10,620 bases of DNA from Phytoactinopolyspora endophytica (GCF_004138495.1 NZ_ML142850.1:347237-357856); one strand, 5' to 3'. Shown: positions 1 through 7,122, counted from the stretch's first letter. Notes: generated by a model from the sequence alone, not told the origin. Made by a program: numbers and translations.

Positions 1-1575
1 CGCACCACGCGCGACTGAGACGTGCACGGCGTCGATGAGCTCTGCCGGGACGTAGTTCTGGGGCCTGCCTGTGTCGTGGACCTCAACGTCGAGCTGCGTG
101 TCCGTCGCTGCGTCCAGCATGATGCTCAAGCCGCCGAATGCCGTATCCACCGGAACAACGAGACCTGCGTCGGAAGCTAGTCCGTGTCGAAGGCCGCCGG
201 GCTGGATCTCGATGGCCTGCAGAGTGCTCGACGCGGTCACCGTCGCGGAGCGAGCCAAGTCCGCGTCGTCGGAACCGCGAACGCCGAGCAGCGACGCGTC
301 CTGCCGCAGCAGCGTCTGTTGCAACAGCGGCACATGCGCCTGACCGAGCACGCGTGCAGAGAAGCCGTGTTCGGCACACAGCGCGGCGGCGGTCCCGGCG
401 GCTTCGCCGATCGTTGCGCACGTGGCCATCACTCGCGTGGTCCCGAACGCCACATGACTGGCCGAGATGTTCCGGCCCGCGAACATCAGGTTCTCGACAT
501 TCGTTGAGTACAGGCAGCGGTAAGGAATGTGGTAGCTGCCGTCGGTGAACAGGTGCTTCGAGCCTGCGTCGGCGGCGTACATTCCTCCGGGCGGATGCAG
601 ATCGATCGACCATCCGCCGAATGCGATTCGGTCCTCGAAGGGCGCCTGGTCAAGCACTTCGTTCTGGGTCAGGGTGTGATCACCGATGAAACGCCGGTAT
701 TCACGCTTGCCAGGTATCGAACCGACCCATTCCAACGTCATCGTATCGGCGTCGAACTTGCCCGAGTTCTTGATGTAGTCCCAGATACCGTAGATCACCG
801 ACCACAGCTCGTCGCGGATGCGCTCATTCTCGTGAACGGTGTCGAGCTCGCCGCCCCATTCAATCCACCAGTACGCACAACCGTTGTCTCCCGAGCGAAT
901 CACACGCCGCTCGGGTATTGACGTCTGGGTGATGTCCTTGGCGAACGACGGCGGAATGTAGTCGACCTTTTCGCCGGCGTCCTTCGTATAGAACAGCAGT
1001 GTGCTGCCGAGTGTGACGTCGTCGGCCACGTCTGGCGCCCACGACTCTGAGAACTCATGGCGCGATTCTCTGCCGATCCGATACTCGGCGCCCGCCAGGT
1101 GTCCGATCAGGCCGTCACCGGTGCAGTCCAAGAACACCGGGCTTTCAAACCGCGTCGACAGCTCAGAACCCATGGTCCACCCGGTCACGGACTGTATTCG
1201 CCGGCCGTGTTCCGGGCCGCTGGCCTCGACGTCGCGGCAGTCGGTGTTCAAGAACAAGCTGATGTTCGGTTCCGCCTTGACGGTCTCAAGGATCAGCGCG
1301 TCCCAGAGATAGGGATTCCCTTCCGGATTGCGGTACTGATTCTCGACGAACAGTTCGCCCATGATCCCGCCCTCCCGGGCGAACCGGTGGACGCCGTGTG
1401 CCGTCGCGCCCACGACCCACACCCGCACCTCGCTGGACGAGTTGCCGCCCAGCACTGGCCGGTTGTTGACCAAGCTGACCTGCTGCCCGAGTCTTGCCGC
1501 GGCCACGGCCGCGCACACGCCCGCGAGGCCCCCACCGATAACCGTGACATCGCTGCGGACGAGCTGTTCACGCAT
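1..1575 (-). CDS. FAD-dependent oxidoreductase (FAD_oxidored-type), 3' end beyond window
   Basis: The frame is open for 525 codons from ATG 1575 to the left edge, so the C-terminus is missing. The start is supported by AAGGAG at 1585-1590, nine bases upstream. The N-terminus has a Rossmann dinucleotide fold (VIGGGLAG, residues 12-19) followed by VLGGNSSSEVRVW (41-53). A second FAD-contact motif, AGRNISASHVAFGTTRVMAT, starts near residue 366 and is followed by an alanine/glycine-rich helix. This layout is typical of the FAD-dependent oxidoreductase family annotated near polysaccharide-degradation genes and sometimes misnamed xanthan lyase. From about residue 440 a beta-rich segment with TVTASST begins, resembling the start of a C-terminal sandwich domain. 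No signal peptide is visible, so it is probably cytoplasmic. It lies 65 bp behind the IclR gene on the same strand and is probably co-transcribed with it. The substrate is unknown; oxidation of an imported sugar or a derivative is inference. Several codons end in A or T, more than in the transporter genes. Confidence 0.92.
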   Translation of the reverse strand, partial: MREQLVRSDVTVIGGGLAGVCAAVAAARLGQQVSLVNNRPVLGGNSSSEVRVWVVGATAHGVHRFAREGGIMGELFVENQYRNPEGNPYLWDALILETVKAEPNISLFLNTDCRDVEASGPEHGRRIQSVTGWTMGSELSTRFESPVFLDCTGDGLIGHLAGAEYRIGRESRHEFSESWAPDVADDVTLGSTLLFYTKDAGEKVDYIPPSFAKDITQTSIPERRVIRSGDNGCAYWWIEWGGELDTVHENERIRDELWSVIYGIWDYIKNSGKFDADTMTLEWVGSIPGKREYRRFIGDHTLTQNEVLDQAPFEDRIAFGGWSIDLHPPGGMYAADAGSKHLFTDGSYHIPYRCLYSTNVENLMFAGRNISASHVAFGTTRVMATCATIGEAAGTAAALCAEHGFSARVLGQAHVPLLQQTLLRQDASLLGVRGSDDADLARSATVTASSTLQAIEIQPGGLRHGLASDAGLVVPVDTAFGGLSIMLDAATDTQLDVEVHDTGRPQNYVPAELIDAVHVSVARGA

Positions 1576-1613
1576 TGCCTGTCTCTCCTTCAGTCTCGGC
1601 TCGATGCCCTAGA

Positions 1614-1629
1614 GGGAAGGCGCCTTCCC
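1614..1629. promoter_or_regulatory. 16-bp perfect palindrome upstream of the oxidoreductase gene
   Basis: GGGAAGGCGCCTTCCC is perfectly self-complementary and lies in the 65-bp gap between the IclR stop and the oxidoreductase start. It could be an operator, possibly for the neighbouring IclR protein, or a small RNA hairpin. It does not resemble the TGCTAA...TTAGCA sites elsewhere in the window. The palindrome is seen directly; its function is inferred. Confidence 0.4.
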
Positions 1630-1640
1630 CGCTGCTTGGC

Positions 1641-2420
1641 TCAGGGAACGAAGTCCTTCTCCACACGCCGCCGCGCCTCGTGCAGCCACAGTCGCAGCGA
1701 GTCGTCGTCCACCCGCTCCGCCTCGCCTGCCACGGACAGCGCGAACGGTGGGTAGTTCGGCAACTCGACATCTATGGATCCGGCCACATGGGACTCCGTC
1801 ACCCAGCGGCGCAGGATCAGCACCCCACGTTCCACCGCGCTCCCCAACAGGTCCGCTATCTCGGCGGGCGTGCCCGGGACCCTGTCGGTCGGCCGCTTCC
1901 AGCCTTGACGATCCCGTGACTGCTCCAGCAGGGCGATCGCCTCCGCATGGGGACGATCCGCCATGAGGCGCAATGCCGCCGAGGAGAGATGGAACGGGAA
2001 GCCTCTGCTGGAGAACGGGATGGACGCCTGCCCCAGCCGCGTTCGGTTGAAGTGAAGCAACTCGCCCCGCCACAGCGTCGCCAGCGTCGCTTCGAACCCG
2101 TCAAATTCCGCGGCGATGTCTTCCATGGCCGGACGCGCCGTGTCCACCAAATGAAACCCTTCGACGGCGGCCGTTCCCAGAGCAAAGACGCCGAAGTCGG
2201 GCACATATCCGCGGCTACCGGCCCTACGCACATATCCATCGGCCGACAGAGTGCGGATAATCCGCGATACCGACGTCTGATGTAGTCCGACCCGCTCACC
2301 GATGGCCGTTGCCGACAGCGGCCGGCCCGCCCGGACCATGAGGCTGAGGATCTCCAGACCATGGTGCAGCGCCTTGATCTCACCGCCGTCGCCTCTCGCC
2401 CGAGGCTGGCCATCACGCAT
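1641..2420 (-). CDS. IclR-family transcriptional regulator
   Basis: This 259-residue protein has the usual IclR length and order. An N-terminal winged helix-turn-helix (about residues 15-75) includes LSATAIGERVGLHQTSVSRI (35-54) and a wing with DGYVRRAGSRGYV. An effector-binding domain follows (about 85-259), with a segment FSSRGFPFHLSSAALRLMA that matches the family's G-x-x-x-P-L-H-x-T-A-x-G-K-A region only loosely. ATG 2420 is the only plausible start: an in-frame TAG lies three codons upstream, and later methionines fall inside the DNA-binding domain. No Shine-Dalgarno sequence precedes it, which fits a leaderless mRNA (see promoter at 2427-2456). IclR proteins often control adjacent catabolic genes. 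Here it probably leads an operon with the oxidoreductase and may also act on the divergent hydrolase promoter. Its ligand is unknown. Confidence 0.95.
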   Translation of the reverse strand: MRDGQPRARGDGGEIKALHHGLEILSLMVRAGRPLSATAIGERVGLHQTSVSRIIRTLSADGYVRRAGSRGYVPDFGVFALGTAAVEGFHLVDTARPAMEDIAAEFDGFEATLATLWRGELLHFNRTRLGQASIPFSSRGFPFHLSSAALRLMADRPHAEAIALLEQSRDRQGWKRPTDRVPGTPAEIADLLGSAVERGVLILRRWVTESHVAGSIDVELPNYPPFALSVAGEAERVDDDSLRLWLHEARRRVEKDFVP

Positions 2421-2425
2421 GATGT

Positions 2426-2461
2426 GACGCTATCAAGCGCTATGCGCTTAGGACAAGCGTC
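2426..2461. promoter_or_regulatory. Nested inverted repeat in the IclR promoter, candidate autoregulatory operator
   Basis: The inner repeat is AAGCGC-TAT-GCGCTT (2435-2449). An outer pair, GACGCT (2426-2431) and AGCGTC (2456-2461), flanks it slightly off-centre. The inner repeat sits in the spacer between the proposed -35 and -10 elements of the IclR promoter, where a bound protein would block polymerase. IclR-family autoregulation is common, so IclR itself is the first candidate to bind here. Confidence 0.4.
2427..2456 (-). promoter_or_regulatory. Putative leaderless promoter of the IclR gene
   Basis: On the minus strand, TTGTCC (plus positions 2451-2456) is followed after 18 bp by TAGCGT (2427-2432). 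Six bases then lead to ATG 2420. With that spacing transcription would start at or next to the A of the start codon. This agrees with the missing ribosome binding site. The elements are seen; promoter activity is inferred. Confidence 0.45.
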
Positions 2462-2551
2462 AGGGACGCACCCGCCAAGCTAGGCGACATCTAACCTCGA
2501 ACTGGGCGAACCCTCCCGATCACGGCGGGCGGCTCCTTCATCGGCGACCCC

Positions 2552-2581
2552 TTGACGGATGCAAGAAGGCAACGGCACACT
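2552..2581 (+). promoter_or_regulatory. Putative promoter of the secreted hydrolase genes
   Basis: TTGACG (2552-2557), an 18-bp spacer and CACACT (2576-2581) precede the first hydrolase gene. The -10 is weak against TATAAT. However, the same -35, spacer length and -10 recur ahead of the transporter operon (8255-8284), with 20 of 30 bases identical, including the last eight (GGCACACT). The expected start near 2588 falls inside the palindrome at 2581-2608. Confidence 0.5.
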
Positions 2582-2608
2582 GCGGTGCTAATAGCTGTTA
2601 GCACCGCA
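2581..2608. promoter_or_regulatory. 28-bp near-perfect palindromic operator (site A)
   Basis: The 28 bases form an inverted repeat in which 13 of 14 pairs are complementary; the exception is T2592/G2597. The core at 2586-2603 is TGCTAATAGCTGTTAGCA. It begins four bases after the proposed -10 and covers the expected transcription start, a repressor position. Two 18-bp sites before the transporter operon (8263-8280 and 8287-8304) each match the core at 14 of 18 bases. The LacI-family protein at 7123-8160 is the most likely binder; the IclR protein is an alternative. Confidence 0.75.
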
Positions 2609-2736
2609 GGGCGTACCTCGGACGCTGACAGCGCAATGGCCGGACTCTCTGAACGTCGCGGCACGCTCGATCGCCGTGGAAGCGCCCGGCCTGGACACGC
2701 GCTCCTAGCGCCACACCGAGGGAAGGGATTGCTCGC
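2609..2736 (+). other. 5' leader of the hydrolase mRNA; no gene seen
   Basis: About 128 bases lie between the operator and the first hydrolase start. I see no conserved RNA element or credible small gene. The only local structure is CGCT-GAC-AGCG around 2620-2632. GGAAGGG at 2721-2727 is the ribosome binding site, nine bases before ATG 2737. With the regulatory sites described above, this accounts for the 316-base gap at 2421-2736. Confidence 0.4.
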
Positions 2737-5043
2737 ATGGCGACAACGAGGCTGCTAGCGAAAAGGCGCAGGCGTATTCCAGCTCGCTGGAACGTCACGT
2801 TCCTTGCTTTGGCCACGGCGCTGATGGTCTCCTTCACGCAGCTCATCGCCGTCGTATCGACCCCGACGGCATCGGCACAGACCACCTTCTTCGACGACGA
2901 CTTCGAGTCTGGCGGCACGGACCGGTGGACCGCCCTCGGCGGGTCGTGGTCCATCGTCGATGACGGCTCCGGGAACAAGGTCTACCGGCAGAGCGAGAGC
3001 CAACCGGACCAGGCCGCGCATGCGATCGCCGGTGACCGGGGCTGGCGTAACTACAACCTCGCCGCCGAGGTCACGGCGTCGGATCTGACCAATGGTGAGG
3101 TCGGTCTGATCGCTCGCTACCAGGACGAGTCCAACTTCTACGCTGTCGAAGTCGGCGCGGGCCAGCTCGAGCTGACGAAGACAGTCGACGGGACACAGAG
3201 CACGCTCGCCAGCGCGTCGATCGATCTGGCAGCGGGCTCCGGCCACCTCCTCGAGATCGAGCTGAGGTCCGACTACATCAAGGCCTACGTCGATCACAAT
3301 CTGGTGGCGTCGAGCTACGACTCGGACCTGGCCGACGGCCAGGTCGGGCTTGGCACCTGGGGAGCCTCTGCCGCATTCGATGACGTCCGGGTCTCGAAGC
3401 CCATCGAGCTCGGCGTGATGCGGGCCAACCTCCATTGGTACGAGCGGTTCTTCGTGGACACGTTCCAGAACAACGTGAACCGGTGGCAGCGGATCGGGGA
3501 CTGGGACCTCGTCCCGCGTGAGATCGAGAACGGACAGGACGACAACAACGTCGTCGAGGCGAGCGAGAACGACGACGGCAGGGATCCGCTGGCCATGTCT
3601 GCCTGGGCTAGCACCGTGAGGGCGGACTCCACGACACGGGCGACGCTGATCCCGGTCGAGGAGCTGGACGGCGACAAGCGCGCGTCGGTGATGTTCCGCC
3701 TGGTCAACCGGTGGAACTACTACGCCGTCCATGTCAGCTCGACGACCGTGACCCTCGAGCGGAAGGTCAGCAACGCCTCCGAGGTCATCGCCCAGGCACC
3801 CCTGCCCGAGGACGTCGAGATCGAGCCGGAGACGCCGCTGTACGTCGACATCGACGCCTACGGTTCGGACATCGACGTCTACCTGAACCACACCGCCGTC
3901 CTGTCCGCCGAGGACTCCACCTTCGCCGAAGGCAGGGTCGGCCTGGGCACGCACGGCACGGTGGCGCAGTTCGACGACGTCGAGACACACAACAAGTTCG
4001 ACCAGTTCGCCCTGCTCGATGAGATGAAAGACAACGGTATGAACCGCGCGCGGCTCACCTACACGCGGTACAAGTACCTGCGGATGGCCAGCGACTGGGT
4101 CAAGCATGCGAACGAGATCAACCTGGACGTGTTGATGAGCTTCTCTTTCACCGGCGATCCGCAGTACTACCCGAAGGGAACGGAGAAGGTCTTCGGCTCG
4201 ATCTCGTGGGGAGCGTACCGGCTGTCCGACATCGACCCGCATCGCTTCGCGCGGGCATACCGCACGTTCCTGAAACACTTCCGGGACACCGGAGCCCAGC
4301 TCGACCAGGTTGGTCTGGGCAACGAGGTGAACTGGTTCGGGTTCAACGGCGACCTGCGCGAGGTCGAGGGACCGAAGATCTTCGACCTGGACACCGACCT
4401 GTCGGATCCGGAGTTCGCCAAGACCCGCGAAGGCATCGAGAAGTACGGCCGACTACTGGAGCAAGCGCGGCATGTCACCGACTCGATGAGCCGGCTCGGC
4501 GATGTCGAGCTCGTCTCGGGCGGGCTCAACCACCCCGACACCGAGGGGATCATGGAGAACGACAGGGTCACCGTGCGGCCGGAACTCTTCCTGACGTTGC
4601 TGGAAGGCAGTCACCAGGACCAGCCCGCGAACGCCCCCGACTACCTGTCGACGATGGACCAGATCGGCGTGCACCTCTACCCATTCCAGAACGGTGGCCG
4701 CTCCTACGACACGAACCCAGACACGGCTTACGCCACCACCGTGGAGTTCGTGACTGAGATCATGGATCCGATCATCGACGCGATCGGGCCGGACTACACA
4801 TTCATGGTCGCAGAAGCCGGCGCCTACCGCCGGGACGCGATCACCCTGCAGGGCGAGCTGATCACCGAGGAGCAACGACTGGAGCTGTATCGGACGTTCG
4901 TGCGGGCGCTGCAGGACCCCGCGCTGGCCGACGTGAACTTCAGCACCATCATGATGTACTCCTTCGACGACGGCCCGTGGGCCGCCTACGACGACGGCAA
5001 GCTGCTGCCGGTCGGAGAGGTCTTCGCCGAGTACCCCTACTGA
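2737..5043 (+). CDS. Secreted clan GH-A-like glycoside hydrolase with two LamG-like domains, one nested in the barrel
   Basis: This 768-residue protein has a long Sec signal peptide: a basic n-region with KRRRR at 9-13, a hydrophobic stretch at 20-40, and probable cleavage after A47 (ASA|QT). A concanavalin-like beta-sandwich spans about 50-222 and ends GLGTW...FDDVRV (204-219). The chain then enters what looks like barrel strand 1 (GVMRANLHWYER, 226-237). A second sandwich (about 239-419, ending GLGTH...FDDVET) follows, and the barrel resumes at residue 421. Likely catalytic residues are E530 in GLGNEVNWFGFNGD (acid/base, strand 4) and E693 in FMVAEAGAY (nucleophile, strand 7), with HLYP at 646-649. 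These motifs suggest a retaining (beta/alpha)8 hydrolase. Usual clan motifs read NEP; this one reads NEV. I cannot name a family or substrate. It contains no cysteine. The paralogue follows 140 bp downstream and is probably in the same unit. Confidence 0.9.
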   Translation: MATTRLLAKRRRRIPARWNVTFLALATALMVSFTQLIAVVSTPTASAQTTFFDDDFESGGTDRWTALGGSWSIVDDGSGNKVYRQSESQPDQAAHAIAGDRGWRNYNLAAEVTASDLTNGEVGLIARYQDESNFYAVEVGAGQLELTKTVDGTQSTLASASIDLAAGSGHLLEIELRSDYIKAYVDHNLVASSYDSDLADGQVGLGTWGASAAFDDVRVSKPIELGVMRANLHWYERFFVDTFQNNVNRWQRIGDWDLVPREIENGQDDNNVVEASENDDGRDPLAMSAWASTVRADSTTRATLIPVEELDGDKRASVMFRLVNRWNYYAVHVSSTTVTLERKVSNASEVIAQAPLPEDVEIEPETPLYVDIDAYGSDIDVYLNHTAVLSAEDSTFAEGRVGLGTHGTVAQFDDVETHNKFDQFALLDEMKDNGMNRARLTYTRYKYLRMASDWVKHANEINLDVLMSFSFTGDPQYYPKGTEKVFGSISWGAYRLSDIDPHRFARAYRTFLKHFRDTGAQLDQVGLGNEVNWFGFNGDLREVEGPKIFDLDTDLSDPEFAKTREGIEKYGRLLEQARHVTDSMSRLGDVELVSGGLNHPDTEGIMENDRVTVRPELFLTLLEGSHQDQPANAPDYLSTMDQIGVHLYPFQNGGRSYDTNPDTAYATTVEFVTEIMDPIIDAIGPDYTFMVAEAGAYRRDAITLQGELITEEQRLELYRTFVRALQDPALADVNFSTIMMYSFDDGPWAAYDDGKLLPVGEVFAEYPY

Positions 5044-5080
5044 CACCCGGCGGACTCCGTCGACCCCACCTCAAGACACT

Positions 5081-5124
5081 GCGTCCTGCAGATCGTGGCC
5101 TATGGCGCTCGATCTGCAGGACGC
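5081..5124 (+). terminator. 15-bp perfect stem-loop between the two hydrolase genes (terminator or mRNA processing/stability element)
   Basis: GCGTCCTGCAGATCG (5081-5095) and its exact reverse complement (5110-5124) enclose a 14-base loop, 37 bases after the first hydrolase stop. No U-tract follows, which is not unusual for actinobacterial terminators. No clear promoter is visible in the 59 bases between the hairpin and the second hydrolase start. Partial termination, or protection of the upstream mRNA's 3' end, is therefore as likely as full termination. Confidence 0.5.
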
Positions 5125-5183
5125 TAGTCCACCCGCACTGATCACGGTCAAACGCCACGCAACGAAGCGAAAGGCAGGGATCG

Positions 5184-7001
5184 ATGACACATTCCACAAC
5201 CGCGAGGTATGCCCTTGTCCTGATCGTCACCATGGCCTTGTCGGCCATCGGGCTCCAGCCCGCTCAGATCGACACCGCAGCCGCCCAGACGGCGGCGTTC
5301 TCCGACGGCTTCCAAGACGACAACGATGCCGGCTGGACGAGAGACTCCGGCACCTGGGATGTCGTCGCCGGCACCGGAGACAACCTGGTGTACGAGCAGT
5401 CAGCCACCGGCTCGGGTGTCGGCGGGACCAGCATGATCGACGACCCGACGTGGACGCCCTTCCACCTGAGCGTGCAGGTCAAGCCACTCGACCTCGAGGC
5501 CGGCGGTGACGCCGTCCGGGTGCTCTTCCGCTACACCAACCTGGACAACCACTACGTCGTATACCTCACGCCCACCTCGGTCCAGCTGAGGAAGCGAGCC
5601 GGCGGGAACCTGACCACCATTGCGCAGGCGCCCGTCAGCATCACCAACGGCGCCGACCACTGGATCGACGTCGAAGGCCGGGGAGACCATTTCACCATTC
5701 ATGTCGACAAGACGTTGAAGATCTCCGTCCACGACGGCACGCACGCCTCAGGCGGCATCGGGCTCGGAACCTGGCAGACAGCTGCCCATTTCGACAACGT
5801 GAGGGTCACCAACGTCGTGCGCATGGGCGTCGCGCAGAGCAACCTCGGCTGGTGGGACAACCGGCCCATTGAGGCGCAGCATGACGTCCTCGCTGCCATG
5901 GACGACTCCGGGATCAATCGCGTCCGGCTCGCCTTCGCCAGGGACTTCCGGGATGAGCGGGAGGGCCAGTGGCCCGCCGTGAAGGATCAGGTATGCCATG
6001 CGGTGAACGAGGAGGACTTGGACGTCACCCTCGTGATCGGGCTGGGCGGAAACGAGTTTTACTACCCTGATGGCACGGCCAAGGCTGTCCGGACGAACTT
6101 CGCCGATGTCTTCCGGATCTCCGATCTAAATCCAGCACTCTTCGAGACGGCTCTGCGTGGATACCTCACAGAGCTCGAGAGCGCCGGCTGTGCGATCAGT
6201 GCGCTCATCATCGGCAATGAGCTGAACTGGATCGGCTTCAACGGTGATCTCCCTGAGTTCGATCCCACACAGGGGAAGATCTACCGCAACGACGACCCGG
6301 CAACGACTGGCGTGAACGAAGAGACCGAGTGGAGTGATCCTGCCTACGAGCAGATCCGCGTGGGCATCGACAAGTGGGGGCAAGCGATCTCACGCGCGAG
6401 TCAGGTCGCTGACGAAGTCTTCGGGCAGAACGTGGTCAAGGTCGTCACCGGCGGCTTCGCCGACATACCGCACGGGCACGTCGAGAACAAGGGCGCCAGC
6501 TACCTGGATCCGGAGCTGTTCCTGCAGCTTCTTCAGGGCACCCATCCGAACCAATCGGGCAGCCCTGACTACATCGCCAACGCCGACCTCATAGGCACAC
6601 ACGTATACCCGTACCGACCCTATGACCTCGACCTGGGCACCGGATACAGCACGATCAGGGACCACATCGTCGACGTAATGGACCCGGTGGTCGACAAGAT
6701 CGGCACACCGAAGGCCTTCTGGATCGACGAGTTCGGGTTCCGCAACAAGCACGATGTCGACGGTGACGGCGATGCCGAGATTGTCACCGAGACACAGCGC
6801 CTGCAGCTGTTCCGCTGGTTCATGCTGGCGCTGCACGACCAAGAGTTCGAAGGCATTGATTGGCGCAATGTCTACGTGTACAACTTCGTCCAGAATGAAG
6901 CCCTCAGCATCTATGAGTGCGTTACACCGACGGACGAGTACCAATGCGAGACGGGCACCCTGCTGAGGTCAGGAGAGATCTTTCGGGACCACCCCTACTA
7001 A
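5184..7001 (+). CDS. Secreted clan GH-A-like glycoside hydrolase with one N-terminal LamG-like domain
   Basis: This 605-residue paralogue of the upstream protein has a Sec signal peptide (hydrophobic 9-24) with probable cleavage after A34 (AAA|QT), the same AQT junction as its neighbour. One beta-sandwich (about 37-212) ends GLGTW...FDNVRV (193-208). The barrel (214-605) opens GVAQSNLGWW and runs uninterrupted into the GINRVRL strand. Likely catalytic residues are E346 in IIGNELNWIGFNGD and E516 in FWIDEFGF, with HVYP at 473-476. Relative to the paralogue it gains an acidic loop DVDGDGD (524-530) just after the nucleophile and a C-terminal insertion with C579 and C588, which may form a disulfide. 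C271 and C336 are two further cysteines. Both proteins end in a PY dipeptide. AAAGG lies upstream of ATG 5184. Family and substrate are unassigned; extracellular polysaccharide or glycoside cleavage is inferred. Confidence 0.9.
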   Translation: MTHSTTARYALVLIVTMALSAIGLQPAQIDTAAAQTAAFSDGFQDDNDAGWTRDSGTWDVVAGTGDNLVYEQSATGSGVGGTSMIDDPTWTPFHLSVQVKPLDLEAGGDAVRVLFRYTNLDNHYVVYLTPTSVQLRKRAGGNLTTIAQAPVSITNGADHWIDVEGRGDHFTIHVDKTLKISVHDGTHASGGIGLGTWQTAAHFDNVRVTNVVRMGVAQSNLGWWDNRPIEAQHDVLAAMDDSGINRVRLAFARDFRDEREGQWPAVKDQVCHAVNEEDLDVTLVIGLGGNEFYYPDGTAKAVRTNFADVFRISDLNPALFETALRGYLTELESAGCAISALIIGNELNWIGFNGDLPEFDPTQGKIYRNDDPATTGVNEETEWSDPAYEQIRVGIDKWGQAISRASQVADEVFGQNVVKVVTGGFADIPHGHVENKGASYLDPELFLQLLQGTHPNQSGSPDYIANADLIGTHVYPYRPYDLDLGTGYSTIRDHIVDVMDPVVDKIGTPKAFWIDEFGFRNKHDVDGDGDAEIVTETQRLQLFRWFMLALHDQEFEGIDWRNVYVYNFVQNEALSIYECVTPTDEYQCETGTLLRSGEIFRDHPY

Positions 7002-7061
7002 GAGATCGCGACCTCTCAACAGGCCCGCGGCTCTGCGCTGAATACCCTGCTGACGTTCGAA

Positions 7062-7107
7062 GGCGGGTGGGGGTTCAGGGCTTCTCGCCCCGAACCTGCC
7101 ACCCGCC
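7062..7107. terminator. Bidirectional hairpin terminator between convergent genes
   Basis: GGCGGGTGG (7062-7070) pairs exactly with CCACCCGCC (7099-7107). An inner GGTTC/GAACC pairing extends the stem across a small internal mismatch, and GGGC/GCCC can close the loop. The hairpin lies between the second hydrolase stop (7001) and the convergent LacI stop (7123), so it can serve both strands. No strong U-tract is seen on either side. Confidence 0.7.
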
Positions 7108-7122
7108 GTGACATGTCTATGG

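Noticed and set aside
1057..1755. 232-codon plus-strand frame opposite the oxidoreductase and IclR genes
   Set aside because: It spans two real minus-strand genes and their gap, and shows no recognisable domain.
2552..2758. 68-codon open frame in the hydrolase leader
   Set aside because: It runs through the promoter, the palindrome and the hydrolase start, has no ribosome binding site and resembles nothing known.
2755..4278. 507-codon open frame on the minus strand opposite the larger hydrolase
   Set aside because: It is a shadow of the GC-rich plus-strand gene. The translation is a Val/Asp/Arg/Leu-rich string with no domain or signal, while the plus strand has a coherent signal peptide, repeated modules and catalytic motifs.
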